Positions 8,381 through 16,475 of a stretch of 64,000 bases of DNA are shown in pieces (position 1 is the first letter of the stretch; the number at the start of each line of letters is the position of its first letter). Made by a program: the position numbers and the translations under genes. The notes below the pieces were generated by a model. That model did no database searches. It saw only the letters and a program-made list of their open reading frames with translations, and was not told the DNA's origin. The stretch covers positions 4,234,501-4,298,500 of the forward strand of contig NZ_CP088285.1 in NCBI RefSeq assembly GCF_011516645.4, given 5' to 3'. The stretch is from Bradyrhizobium septentrionale (GTDB taxonomy: Bacteria; Pseudomonadota; Alphaproteobacteria; Rhizobiales; Xanthobacteraceae).

Positions 8381-8863
8381 TCAGATCAGCACGTACTGAG
8401 ACCGCTCGCGCTTGGCGAGCAGCGGCAGCGCTTGCTCTGCGATGTAGGTCTTGAAGTAGGCGCTCTCCTGATGGGCCTTGAACGCCGCTTCGTCCTGGAA
8501 CAATTCGTAGAACAGGAATTGCGCCGGATTGTCCTTGCCGCGGCCGATCAGGAACAGCTTGGTGCCGGCGTCCTTCTGCGCCTCGGGCAGGAAGCCGTCG
8601 AGAATTGCCGCGACCTTGTCGGCCTGTCCCTCCTTTGCTTCCCATTGCGCCACCACCAGAAGGCCTGATGTGTTGATCGCATCGCTGATGGTTCTCGTGC
8701 TCATCGCATAGTGTTTCATTTGCATTCCTCCGTTGCTTTGCTCCGATCGAGCTTGCGATCCGACCCAGGACGAGACGCCGGCGATCGCCATGATCGCGAA
8801 AGAGCCGATGGCCGATCGCCGGGTGGGCATCATCGTCGTGGTCGTGACTTCCGAACGTTTCAT
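8381..8863 (-). CDS. Exported ABM-domain protein (putative quinol monooxygenase)
   Basis: The 160-residue protein has a long N-terminal leader with a twin-arginine pattern (TRRSAIGSFAIM, near 14-25) and an Ala/Gly-rich hydrophobic stretch ending near SQARSEQ. A canonical single ABM domain follows (GLLVVAQWEAKEGQADKV and FYELFQDEAAFKAHQES). YgiN-type relatives oxidise quinols. Export, probably by Tat, is unusual for the family. It is the first gene of the minus-strand group running to 6505, 141 bases ahead of the hydrolase. Confidence 0.75.
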   Translation of the reverse strand: MKRSEVTTTTMMPTRRSAIGSFAIMAIAGVSSWVGSQARSEQSNGGMQMKHYAMSTRTISDAINTSGLLVVAQWEAKEGQADKVAAILDGFLPEAQKDAGTKLFLIGRGKDNPAQFLFYELFQDEAAFKAHQESAYFKTYIAEQALPLLAKRERSQYVLI

Positions 8864-9268
8864 GATCGCCTCCAGATGGTTCGCACCAACCGTCTAGCCG
8901 GGCCGAACCGCGACGCGAGAGATAATGGATCGTTCGGCGAACCCAGTTCGGTGATGGTCGAATTGTCGATGTCGTGAAAATGGTTCGATCATGGCCGAAG
9001 TGTCGTGGCGGAAACCGGACCACGGGGAATGTCCCGACATCGGGGCTTGCCGACCAGCACGCCGGAACAGGCGGAAATATCGTGCTCCTGCCTTTCGCGG
9101 GGCGGCGGATTTTTGAGCTGAGCGGGACGTTCCGGGCAAGGCGGCTTGACCCCGTTTCCACGGTCTAGGCCCCCGCCACCGGGCCGTTCCGTCGAGATCA
9201 CCGTCGCATTCAGAGATTTGTTCGGCGCGCATTTGATTTCGGAGCCGAATTTCGATACCGCCTAGCCT
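8864..9268. other. Intergenic region between ABM gene and glcE
   Basis: This 405-base stretch separates the divergent exported ABM gene and glcE. The short open frames in it have no recognisable domain or good ribosome site. It should contain both promoters, but no convincing -35/-10 pair, repeat or hairpin was seen. Confidence 0.5.
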
Positions 9269-10507
9269 GTGGAAACGCTCAAAGTCAGGGATGCCCGGGA
9301 CGTCGAAGAGGTGGTGCGCGCGGCTGTCGCCGGCGAGCAGCCGCTCGAGGTCATTGGTCATGGATCGAAGCGCGCCATCGGTCATCCGATGGCGACCAAT
9401 GCGGTGCTTGACGTCTCGGTGCTCAACGCGGTCACCTCCTATGAGCCGAACGAGCTGATCATCACCATGCAGGCCGGCGCGCCGCTCGCCGACGTGCAAT
9501 CCCTGATCGACGCCAAGAACCAGCAATTCGCCTTCGAGCCGATGGACACATCGGTGCTGCTCGGCACTGCGGGAGCCGGCACGATCGGCGGCATGATCGG
9601 CGCTGGCCTGGCCGGTCCGCGACGCATCAAGGCCGGCGGCGCCCGCGACCATCTGCTCGGGGCGCACGCGGTGTCCGGGTTCGGTGACAGTTTCAAGACC
9701 GGCGGACGGGTGGTGAAAAACGTCACCGGCTACGACCTCTGCAAGCTGCTCACCGGCTCCTGGGGCACGCTCGCGGTCATGACCGAGGTGACGCTCAAGG
9801 TCATGCCGAAGCCGGAAGCCGAGCGGACCTTGGTGCTGCGCTCCCTCGACGACGCCACCGCCAACCAGGCGATGACGGCGGCGCTGGGCTCGCCGTTCGA
9901 CGTTTCTGGCGCGGCGCACCTTCCAGGCTCAGTGTTGCGATCCGGGACCGGTGCGCTCGGCAGCCTTGCCGCCTCCGGCCAGGCCGTCACGCTGGTGCGG
10001 CTCGAGGGTATTTCGGCCTCAGTGGCACACCGGGCGGCCTCGCTGACCCAGACATTATCTTCCTATGGGGCGGTCGACGTCCTCGCGGACGACGCTTCGG
10101 CTGCGATCTGGAGCGCGCTGCGCGACGTGGTGCCGTTTGCGGCGAACGGCGCGCTCGGGGCCTGGCCGGTGTGGCGCATCGTTTGCCCGCCGGCCGCCGG
10201 CGGCGCGCTAGGCCAGGCGCTGTCGCGCGCAACCGGTGGCGACGTGATCTACGACTGGGGCGGCGGGCTGATCTGGGCTGCAGTGCCGCAGAGCGCCGAC
10301 GCGCAGGCCGCGCTGGTCCGCGGCCAGGTCGAGGCGATCGGCGGGCACGCCACCCTGATCCGCGCCGGCGAGGAGGTGCGCCGTGCGGTCGATGTGTTCC
10401 AGCCGCAGGCGGCCGGCCTTGCCGCGCTCGGCGAACGGGTCCGGGGGAGCTTCGATCCGAGATCGATCCTCAACCGCGGCCGGATGAGGCGGGGCGGGGC
10501 TGCATGA
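9269..10507 (+). CDS. glcE: Glycolate oxidase subunit GlcE (FAD-binding)
   Basis: The 412-residue protein uses GTG as start. The N-terminal FAD-binding domain shows VIGHGSKRAIG near 30, LADVQSLIDAKNQQFAFEP, and the GGRVVKNVTGYDLCKLLTGSWGT block typical of GlcE. The C-terminal half is more variable, ending SFDPRSILNRGRM. It forms the membrane-associated glycolate dehydrogenase with GlcD and GlcF. Its stop overlaps the glcF ATG as ATGA, indicating translational coupling. Confidence 0.93.
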   Translation: METLKVRDARDVEEVVRAAVAGEQPLEVIGHGSKRAIGHPMATNAVLDVSVLNAVTSYEPNELIITMQAGAPLADVQSLIDAKNQQFAFEPMDTSVLLGTAGAGTIGGMIGAGLAGPRRIKAGGARDHLLGAHAVSGFGDSFKTGGRVVKNVTGYDLCKLLTGSWGTLAVMTEVTLKVMPKPEAERTLVLRSLDDATANQAMTAALGSPFDVSGAAHLPGSVLRSGTGALGSLAASGQAVTLVRLEGISASVAHRAASLTQTLSSYGAVDVLADDASAAIWSALRDVVPFAANGALGAWPVWRIVCPPAAGGALGQALSRATGGDVIYDWGGGLIWAAVPQSADAQAALVRGQVEAIGGHATLIRAGEEVRRAVDVFQPQAAGLAALGERVRGSFDPRSILNRGRMRRGGAA

Positions 10508-11820
10508 AGACCGAGTTTTCCCTGGCGCAGCTCGCCGATCCCGACATCAAGGAAGCCGACAAGATCCTGCGTGCCTGCGTGCATTGCGGCTTCTGCACCG
10601 CGACCTGTCCGACCTATGTGCTGCTCGGCGACGAGCTCGATAGCCCGCGCGGCCGCATCTACCTGATCAAGGAGATGCTGGAGAAGGACAAGCCGCCGAC
10701 AGCAGACGTGGTCAAGCATATCGACCGCTGCCTGTCGTGCCTCGCCTGCATGACCACCTGTCCGTCGGGCGTGAACTACATGCACCTCGTCGACCAGGCC
10801 CGGGTCGGGATCGAGCGGGACTACCAGCGGCCGCTGGCCGAGCGGCTGCTGCGGTCGGTGCTCGCCTTCGTGCTGCCGCGGCCGGGCCTGTTCCGGATCA
10901 GCATGATCCTCGCCGGGCTCGCCCGTCCGTTCGCGGCGCTGCTGCCGACGCCTTCGGTCGGCGCGTCGAACCCGGGCCTCTTGCGGCGGATCAAGGCGAT
11001 GCTGGCGCTCGCGCCGCGCGGCCTGCCGCAGCCGGGTCCATCAGCCGGAACCGTGTTTGCGCCGATCGGCCGGCGCCGCGGCCGGGTCGCGCTGCTGCAG
11101 GGCTGCGCCCAGCAGGTGCTGGCGCCGCGCATCAACCAGGCCGCGATCAACGTCCTGACCCGGCACGGCGTCGAGGTGGTGCTGGTCAAGGACGAGCAAT
11201 GCTGCGGCGCGCTGACCCATCACATGGGGCAGGATCACGACGCGCTGGCGCGCGCGAAAGCCAACATCGCGGTGTGGCAAAGGGAAGCGGACCAGAACGG
11301 GCTCGACGCCATCCTGGTGACGACCTCGGGCTGTGGGACAGTTGTCAAGGACTACGGCTACCTGCTGCGCGAGGACAAAACATTCGCTGAGCCTGCCGCG
11401 CGAATCTCGGCGCTGGCAAAGGATATCACCGAGTATCTCGCTGGCCTCGAGCTCACGCCTTCAACGCAGATAGGCGACGTCACCGTCGCCTATCATTCGG
11501 CTTGTTCGTTGCAGCATGGCCAGAAAATAACTCAGCTACCGAAAGAATTGCTTTCCAAGAATGGATTCGTGGTGAAAGATGTACCTGAGAGCCATTTGTG
11601 TTGCGGTTCGGCGGGGACCTACAACATTCTCCAGCCCGACATTGCGAGCAGATTGCGCGATCGCAAGGTCGCCAATATTGCGCTTGTCAAACCGGACATG
11701 ATCGCTGCGGGCAATATTGGGTGCATGGTTCAGATTGCCGGCGGTACGTCAGTTCCTGTGGTGCACACGATTGAGCTTCTCGATTGGGCGACAGGAGGTC
11801 CCCGGCCAGGATTGAATTGA
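10504..11820 (+). CDS. glcF: Glycolate oxidase iron-sulfur subunit GlcF
   Basis: The 438-residue protein has two [4Fe-4S] ferredoxin motifs, CVHCGFCTATCP (Cys 25, 28, 31, 35) and CLSCLACMTTCP (Cys 76, 79, 82, 86). Two CCG domains follow, recognisable by QCCGALTHHMG and LCCGSAGTYN. It moves electrons from the GlcD/E flavins towards quinone. The start is fixed by the ATGA overlap with glcE. From about 11460 the DNA becomes visibly more AT-rich than the upstream part of the same gene, although the reading frame stays intact to the end. Confidence 0.95.
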   Translation: MKTEFSLAQLADPDIKEADKILRACVHCGFCTATCPTYVLLGDELDSPRGRIYLIKEMLEKDKPPTADVVKHIDRCLSCLACMTTCPSGVNYMHLVDQARVGIERDYQRPLAERLLRSVLAFVLPRPGLFRISMILAGLARPFAALLPTPSVGASNPGLLRRIKAMLALAPRGLPQPGPSAGTVFAPIGRRRGRVALLQGCAQQVLAPRINQAAINVLTRHGVEVVLVKDEQCCGALTHHMGQDHDALARAKANIAVWQREADQNGLDAILVTTSGCGTVVKDYGYLLREDKTFAEPAARISALAKDITEYLAGLELTPSTQIGDVTVAYHSACSLQHGQKITQLPKELLSKNGFVVKDVPESHLCCGSAGTYNILQPDIASRLRDRKVANIALVKPDMIAAGNIGCMVQIAGGTSVPVVHTIELLDWATGGPRPGLN

Positions 11821-12034
11821 TCGACTGCCACTCGAGCATGATCCGGACCCCAGCCTTGCCCTGATGCAACGTGAAGGACCGGCGCTTCCTTGCCACAGAC
11901 GCGAAGCGATCGCGCGGCCGTCATGCCCGACAAGCGAAGTGGAGGGGCCTCTCTCCGAGGTGCAGCCAACGTCCGGCAAGCGATCACTTCAATACGCCCG
12001 GTGGACTCAAATCAGCGGCAACAGGAGGACCACG

Positions 12035-12442
12035 ATGGCGAAGTCGAAGAAGGCGAAGAAAAGCAAGAAGGCCAAAAAGGCCAAGAAGGCAGTAGCGGCG
12101 AAGAAGTCGGCCAAGAAGGCCGCGAAGAAATCCGCCAGGAAATCCGCCAAGAAGGCGGCGAAGAAATCAGCCAAGAAGTCGGCCAAGAAGACTGCAAAGA
12201 AAGCGGCCAAGAAGGCTGCTCCGAAGAAAGCGGCCCCCAAGAAAGCTGCTCCCAAGGCTGCGAAGAAAGCCGCCAAGAAGAGCGCTCCGAAGAAGGCCGC
12301 CGCGCCGAAGCCGGCTGCGCCGGTCGCTGCGCCCCCGGCCCCCGAGCCCGCGCCGCAGCCGGCCCCGAGCTGGGCGACGCCAAGCCATGAACCCGCGCCG
12401 GGCTGGAGCGCCGGCACCTCTGATAGCGGCGAGCACCACTAG
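12035..12442 (+). CDS. Lysine/alanine-rich histone H1-like protein
   Basis: The 135-residue protein is almost entirely AKK, SAKK and AAPKK repeats in residues 1-90, then a Pro/Ala linker and a short acidic-neutral tail ending SGEHH. The strongly basic repeat resembles the C-terminal domain of eukaryotic H1 and bacterial Hc1/AlgP-type DNA-compacting proteins. A perfect aggagg (12023-12028) sits 6 bases before the ATG, and a strong terminator follows, so it is a single-gene unit. It probably binds DNA or RNA non-specifically. The repeat tract is prone to length variation. Confidence 0.85.
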   Translation: MAKSKKAKKSKKAKKAKKAVAAKKSAKKAAKKSARKSAKKAAKKSAKKSAKKTAKKAAKKAAPKKAAPKKAAPKAAKKAAKKSAPKKAAAPKPAAPVAAPPAPEPAPQPAPSWATPSHEPAPGWSAGTSDSGEHH

Positions 12443-12475
12443 CCGCAGCTATCCCTGAGAGGTTCACCTGACCGA

Positions 12476-12504
12476 AGCCGCAGCGGACGCCGCTGCGGCT
12501 TTTT
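12476..12504 (+). terminator. Rho-independent terminator of the H1-like gene
   Basis: AGCCGCAGCGG (12476-12486) and CCGCTGCGGCT (12490-12500) form a perfect 11-bp stem with an ACG loop, followed by five T residues. It lies 34 bases after the stop. Confidence 0.9.
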
Positions 12505-12847
12505 CCGTTCCACGATTCCGTTCCACGACGGCGGCCGGTGTTTTTGCGGGTACGGCGATTCGCTTCGGCGCTTTCGCAGCGGGCCGGCTGTTGCTCATCC
12601 CCCACTTCCGGTGCCCGGCTCAACCGCTACGGGAGCAACTGTTTTGTGGTGCAAATGCAACACCCGCAAGTCAACGTGCGGCAGAATGGCTGGAACGCCT
12701 AAAAAGTCGGCACATGCATGTCTTTTTTGCTTCACGCTACCGTGCACGACCTGCAGATTGAACCCACGCGATTTAGTTGCAGTCCGTTATCGCGCGCCCT
12801 GGGGGGCCACGGAGCTGGGCTGTCTGGACAAGTAGATGGGGATCGTC
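12505..12847. other. Leader/promoter region of the porin gene
   Basis: These 343 bases hold no convincing gene. Its right half is more AT-rich than the surroundings (for example aaaaagtc and tctttttt near 12700-12730), as expected for the promoter and long 5' leader of an abundant outer-membrane protein. No specific operator was recognised. Confidence 0.4.
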
Positions 12848-13837
12848 ATGAAGAAACTGGCCTTGTTAGCAACGGCGCTAGCAATGATTTCGAGCTCGGC
12901 AATGGCAGCTGACATGGCGGTGAAGGCCGTCAAGGCGCCGCCGCCGGCTCCCTTCGATCCTTGGGACATCGCCTTCGGCGCCGGCATCATGAACGACTAC
13001 ATCTTCCGCGGCGTCACCCAGTCGAACCACAATCCGTCGGTCACCGCGTATTTCGAGCCGCGCTACAACGTCAACAAGGACCTGCAGCTCTACATCGGTA
13101 CCTCGACCGAGAGCATCTCCTTCGCCAACCGCGCCGCGGCCGAAGTCGACGTCTACGGCGGTATCCGCCCGACCTTCGGCGCCTTCGCCTTCGACATCGG
13201 TGTCTGGGGTTACCTGTATCCGGGTGGAACCTGCTACTACGGCGCGCCGGTCGACACCGCCAACAACCCGCTCAGCGCGCAGTGCGCCGCCAACTTCCTG
13301 CCGAACGGCAATGTCATGAAGAAGGACGTCTCGTTCTTCGAAGTCTACGGCAAGGCGACCTGGACCATCAACGACAACTGGGCGTTCACCATCAACGAGT
13401 ACTACTCGCCGAACTTCCTCAACACCGGTGCCTGGGGCAACTACTCCTCGATCATCGGCAAGTACACCGCGCCGAGCACCGTGTTCGGCACCAGCGGCGT
13501 CGGCATGTATGTCTCGGGTGAGTTCGGCCGGCAGTGGCTCGGCACCTCGGACAGCTTCTACGGCGTTCCGGCGTTCCCGAACGGCATCAAATATGCCGAC
13601 TACAACACCTGGAACATCGGTATCGGCTTCACCTACAAGGTGTTCACGCTCGATCTGCGCTACTCCGACACCGACATGTCGAAGGGTGATTGCAGCGCCT
13701 TCACCAGCGACTATACCGCTGGCGGCACCACCAACGTGACCCCGATCAACCCGCTCGGCACCGGCTCCAATTGGTGCGGCGCGGCAGGCATCGCCAAGCT
13801 CTCGGTCGACCTGACGGCGGCGTCCAGCCTGAAGTAA
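12848..13837 (+). CDS. TorF family putative porin
   Basis: The mature protein is a beta-strand-rich outer-membrane protein preceded by a signal peptide (MKKLALLATALAMISSSAMA). The family signature is the N-terminal WDIAFGAGIMNDYIFRGVTQS segment followed by alternating aromatic strands (VYGGIRPTFGAFAFDIGVWGY, TWNIGIGFTYKV, LDLRYSDTD). Four cysteines could form loop disulfides. With the start at MKKLAL the length is 329 residues; an ATG 12 bases upstream is also possible. It probably allows diffusion of small solutes; the substrate is unknown. Confidence 0.9.
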   Translation: MKKLALLATALAMISSSAMAADMAVKAVKAPPPAPFDPWDIAFGAGIMNDYIFRGVTQSNHNPSVTAYFEPRYNVNKDLQLYIGTSTESISFANRAAAEVDVYGGIRPTFGAFAFDIGVWGYLYPGGTCYYGAPVDTANNPLSAQCAANFLPNGNVMKKDVSFFEVYGKATWTINDNWAFTINEYYSPNFLNTGAWGNYSSIIGKYTAPSTVFGTSGVGMYVSGEFGRQWLGTSDSFYGVPAFPNGIKYADYNTWNIGIGFTYKVFTLDLRYSDTDMSKGDCSAFTSDYTAGGTTNVTPINPLGTGSNWCGAAGIAKLSVDLTAASSLK

Positions 13838-13857
13838 TTTCTCCTCTCGGAGATCGC

Positions 13858-13895
13858 GGGGGCGGCAGAGTAATCTGCCGCCCCCTTTGTTTTTG
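13858..13895 (+). terminator. Strong terminator of the porin gene
   Basis: GGGGGCGGCAGA (13858-13869) and TCTGCCGCCCCC (13874-13885) pair perfectly over 12 bp with a GTAA tetraloop. The stem is followed by tttgttttt. Confidence 0.93.
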
Positions 13896-13907
13896 TGGGC
13901 AAGGCTC

Positions 13908-14414
13908 ATGGCATCGGACCGGACCGCGGTGAAGGCATTGATGCGGGTAGGGCGGCGCGACCTGCTTGCGGGCGCGGTGGCGGGCCTCGGCGGCGCGATC
14001 GCGATCGGCACGATGGAGTGGTTCTCCGTTGCGGCCGGATATCCGCTGGGCGTGATCCCGTTCGCAACCTCGATCGTGCTGGTGGTGGGATCGCCGGAGG
14101 CCGAGCCGGCCCAGCCGCGCGCTCTGATCGGTGGACATCTGGTGTCCGCACTGGCTGGCTTTGCGGTGCTGTGCCTGACCGGGCCGCATGCCTGGGCGGC
14201 CGCCGCCGCGGTCGGGATTGCAATCCTGGCGATGGTCGTGACCGACACCTTCCACCCGCCGGCGGGAATCAGTCCGCTCCTGATCGTCTCCGGCAATTTG
14301 CCGTGGTCATTCCTGCTCGCGCCGGTGCTCACCGGCGTCCTGATGCTGGCAGCCTTCGCCTATGGCTGGCACCGCTGGGTCAGCCGCAGGCCATGGCCGC
14401 GGCTGAGCCAGTAG
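13908..14414 (+). CDS. HPP family membrane protein
   Basis: The 168-residue protein has four predicted membrane helices and the family's signature HPP in TDTFHPPAGISPLL. HPP proteins are integral membrane proteins; plant and cyanobacterial members have been linked to nitrite transport, but most bacterial members are uncharacterised. The ATG at 13908 is chosen because earlier starts would lie inside the porin terminator. It is convergent with the ABC exporter, with a 6-base gap. Confidence 0.8.
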   Translation: MASDRTAVKALMRVGRRDLLAGAVAGLGGAIAIGTMEWFSVAAGYPLGVIPFATSIVLVVGSPEAEPAQPRALIGGHLVSALAGFAVLCLTGPHAWAAAAAVGIAILAMVVTDTFHPPAGISPLLIVSGNLPWSFLLAPVLTGVLMLAAFAYGWHRWVSRRPWPRLSQ

Positions 14415-14420
14415 TCCCCG

Positions 14421-16166
14421 CTACGACGCGGCGACCTTCACCGTGTCGCGCAAGCTGAAGCGGTCGCCATCGCGGACCAGCGTGACGTTGCGCTCATGGA
14501 AGGCGCCGAGCGTCGAGCGGTGCCCGATCGAAACCACCGTGGTGTCGGGCAGCTTCTCGGTGATCAGCCTGTACAGCGCGGCTTCCGACGGCTCGTCGAG
14601 CGAGGCCGTCGCCTCGTCGAGGAACAGGAACTGCGGCGCATGCAACAGCGCCCGCGCGATGCCGAGCCGTTGCTGCTCGCCGAGCGACAGCATCCGGTTC
14701 CAGTGCGCCTCTTCCTCGAGCCGCGCCGCGAGCTGCGGCAGTCCGACCGCGGTGAGGACGTCGCGAACCCGGCCCGCCTCGAATTGCGTGGCCTCGCCCG
14801 GATAGACGACGGCGTCATGCAGCGACCCGATCGGCAGATAGGGACGCTGCGGCAGCATCATCAGGCTGGCATTGGCCGGGATCTCGACCGCGCCGCTGCC
14901 GAACGGCCAGATGCCGGCCACGGCACGGAACAGCGTCGACTTGCCGGCGCCGGAGGGGCCGGTCACCAGTGTCCGCTCGCCGGGACGGAAGCTGAAATGC
15001 TCGGCCGCGACCAGCGGCGTGCCGTTCGGCAGCTTGACCAAGAGCTGCGGCAGCGCGATCTCGCCGCCGGCCGCGGGCTTCTCGTGAATCGCGGCAGGAT
15101 CGTCGGCGAGCTTTTCGGCAGCCGCAATCGCGTTCTCGAAGCCGTCGAGACGGGCGACGGTCGCGCGCCACTCCGCCAAGGTGCGGTAGGCCGACACAAA
15201 GAACGAGAGCGAGTCCTGCACCTTGCCGAAGGCCTCGGCGATCTGGATCAGGGAACCGAGCTGCACCGTCTTGCTGACGAAATAGGCCGGGCCCGCCAGC
15301 GCGAAGGGAAACACCACCGACGCCTGCGCATAGCTTTGTGTGAAGGCGGTGATCCGCTTGGTGCGGCTCATGATGCCATACCAGTTGGCGACGACGCGAC
15401 CGAACCGATCCAGCAGCCGTCCGCGCTCGGCGCCTTCACCCTTGAGCAGCGCGATCTGCTCGGAGTTTTCGCGCACCCGCACCAGGTTGAAGCGAAAGTC
15501 CGCTTCCAGCCGCTGCTGGTTGAAATCGAGACCGACCAGCGGCGAACCGATCCATTGCGTCAGCATGGTGCCGAAGATGGCGTAGACCAAGGCGGCCCAG
15601 ACCAGGTAGCCGGGAATCGAGAGATCGATGCCGAACAGGGTCAGGGGCAGCAGTTCCGAGAGCCCCCAGAGGATGATCACGAAGGAGGCCAGCGAAACCA
15701 CCGCGTTCAACAGGCCAAGGCCCAGCGCCAGCGTCTGGGCGACGAACAGCTTGACGTCGTCGGTGATGCGCTGGTCGGGGTTGTCGGCCGCGTCGTTGGC
15801 GAGCTGCATGCGGTAGTGGTTGGCGTCATGCACCCAGTCGCGCAGATATTTGCTGGTCATCCATTTGCGCCAGCGGATCTGCAGCCACTGATTCAAATAG
15901 AGCTGGTAGACGCCGAGGGCCACCGAGACGGCTGCGATCGCACAGAACACCAGCATTTCGCGCTTGAACGTGTCCCAGTCCTTGTTCTGCAGCGCGGTGT
16001 AGAAGCGGTTGCGCCACTGGTTGATCAGCACGTCCATGAGGACTGACGACAGCTCGATCGCGACGACCGCGCCAAGCAGCACGCGGCCGGCCCATTTGTC
16101 CTCGGATTTGAAAAAGGGCGAGGCGATGCGCCACACCGTCGCGAGTGTCGAGCGAATGTTGTTCAC
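14421..16166 (-). CDS. ABC transporter, fused permease and ATPase (YddA/ABC_membrane_2 type)
   Basis: The 581-residue half-transporter has an N-terminal SbmA/BacA-like membrane domain with about six helices (residues 20-330) and a C-terminal ATPase. The ATPase shows Walker A GPSGAGKST (near 425), signature LSLGEQQRLGIAR and Walker B FLFLDEATAS. YddA-type proteins and eukaryotic ABCD transporters share this layout and probably form homodimers moving hydrophobic or peptide-like substrates. The start codon is GTG, with GGAGA upstream. It is not BacA itself, which lacks an ATPase domain. The substrate is unknown. Confidence 0.88.
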   Translation of the reverse strand: MNNIRSTLATVWRIASPFFKSEDKWAGRVLLGAVVAIELSSVLMDVLINQWRNRFYTALQNKDWDTFKREMLVFCAIAAVSVALGVYQLYLNQWLQIRWRKWMTSKYLRDWVHDANHYRMQLANDAADNPDQRITDDVKLFVAQTLALGLGLLNAVVSLASFVIILWGLSELLPLTLFGIDLSIPGYLVWAALVYAIFGTMLTQWIGSPLVGLDFNQQRLEADFRFNLVRVRENSEQIALLKGEGAERGRLLDRFGRVVANWYGIMSRTKRITAFTQSYAQASVVFPFALAGPAYFVSKTVQLGSLIQIAEAFGKVQDSLSFFVSAYRTLAEWRATVARLDGFENAIAAAEKLADDPAAIHEKPAAGGEIALPQLLVKLPNGTPLVAAEHFSFRPGERTLVTGPSGAGKSTLFRAVAGIWPFGSGAVEIPANASLMMLPQRPYLPIGSLHDAVVYPGEATQFEAGRVRDVLTAVGLPQLAARLEEEAHWNRMLSLGEQQRLGIARALLHAPQFLFLDEATASLDEPSEAALYRLITEKLPDTTVVSIGHRSTLGAFHERNVTLVRDGDRFSLRDTVKVAAS

Positions 16167-16417
16167 AGATTATCGTCTCCGGGGAAGGGGGCCGCAAAGG
16201 CCTGAAGAATCGGGACAATCGGAGTGGACATCGACTAAAGTCGTAAGCCTGGCATGCAAGCGTTGGCTTGTCCCGGCGAGCGAGTCAACCCTAGCATGGC
16301 AGCTAACGGCGAGGGACGGGGGACCTTCCATTTTCGCGAGGATGTGAGCGATCCTTACCGATCGTTCATTCGCGAGCCGGGGCTTCAACTTTCGTAGACG
16401 GACTCCCGCAATCGCAC

Positions 16418-16449
16418 CAGCGCGCGGCCTGCAGGCAGGCCGCGCGCTG
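16418..16449 (+). promoter_or_regulatory. Perfect 15-bp hairpin in the lactate/glycolate permease leader
   Basis: CAGCGCGCGGCCTGC (16418-16432) and GCAGGCCGCGCGCTG (16435-16449) are perfect inverted repeats separated by AG, ending 26 bases before the permease ATG. No T-run follows, so it is not a standard terminator. It may be an operator, an mRNA-stabilising stem or a translation-control element. Confidence 0.6.
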
Positions 16450-16475
16450 CATAAGAACATGGGGGAGGACCCGAG

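Noticed and set aside
12007..12623. Phe/Ala-rich minus-strand frames opposite the H1-like gene
   Set aside because: These are the complement of AAG/GCC repeat codons; the sense gene has a ribosome site and terminator, the antisense frames do not.
14421..16166. BacA/SbmA peptide importer needed for symbiosis
   Set aside because: The membrane domain is related, but this protein is fused to a complete ATPase domain, which BacA and SbmA lack.
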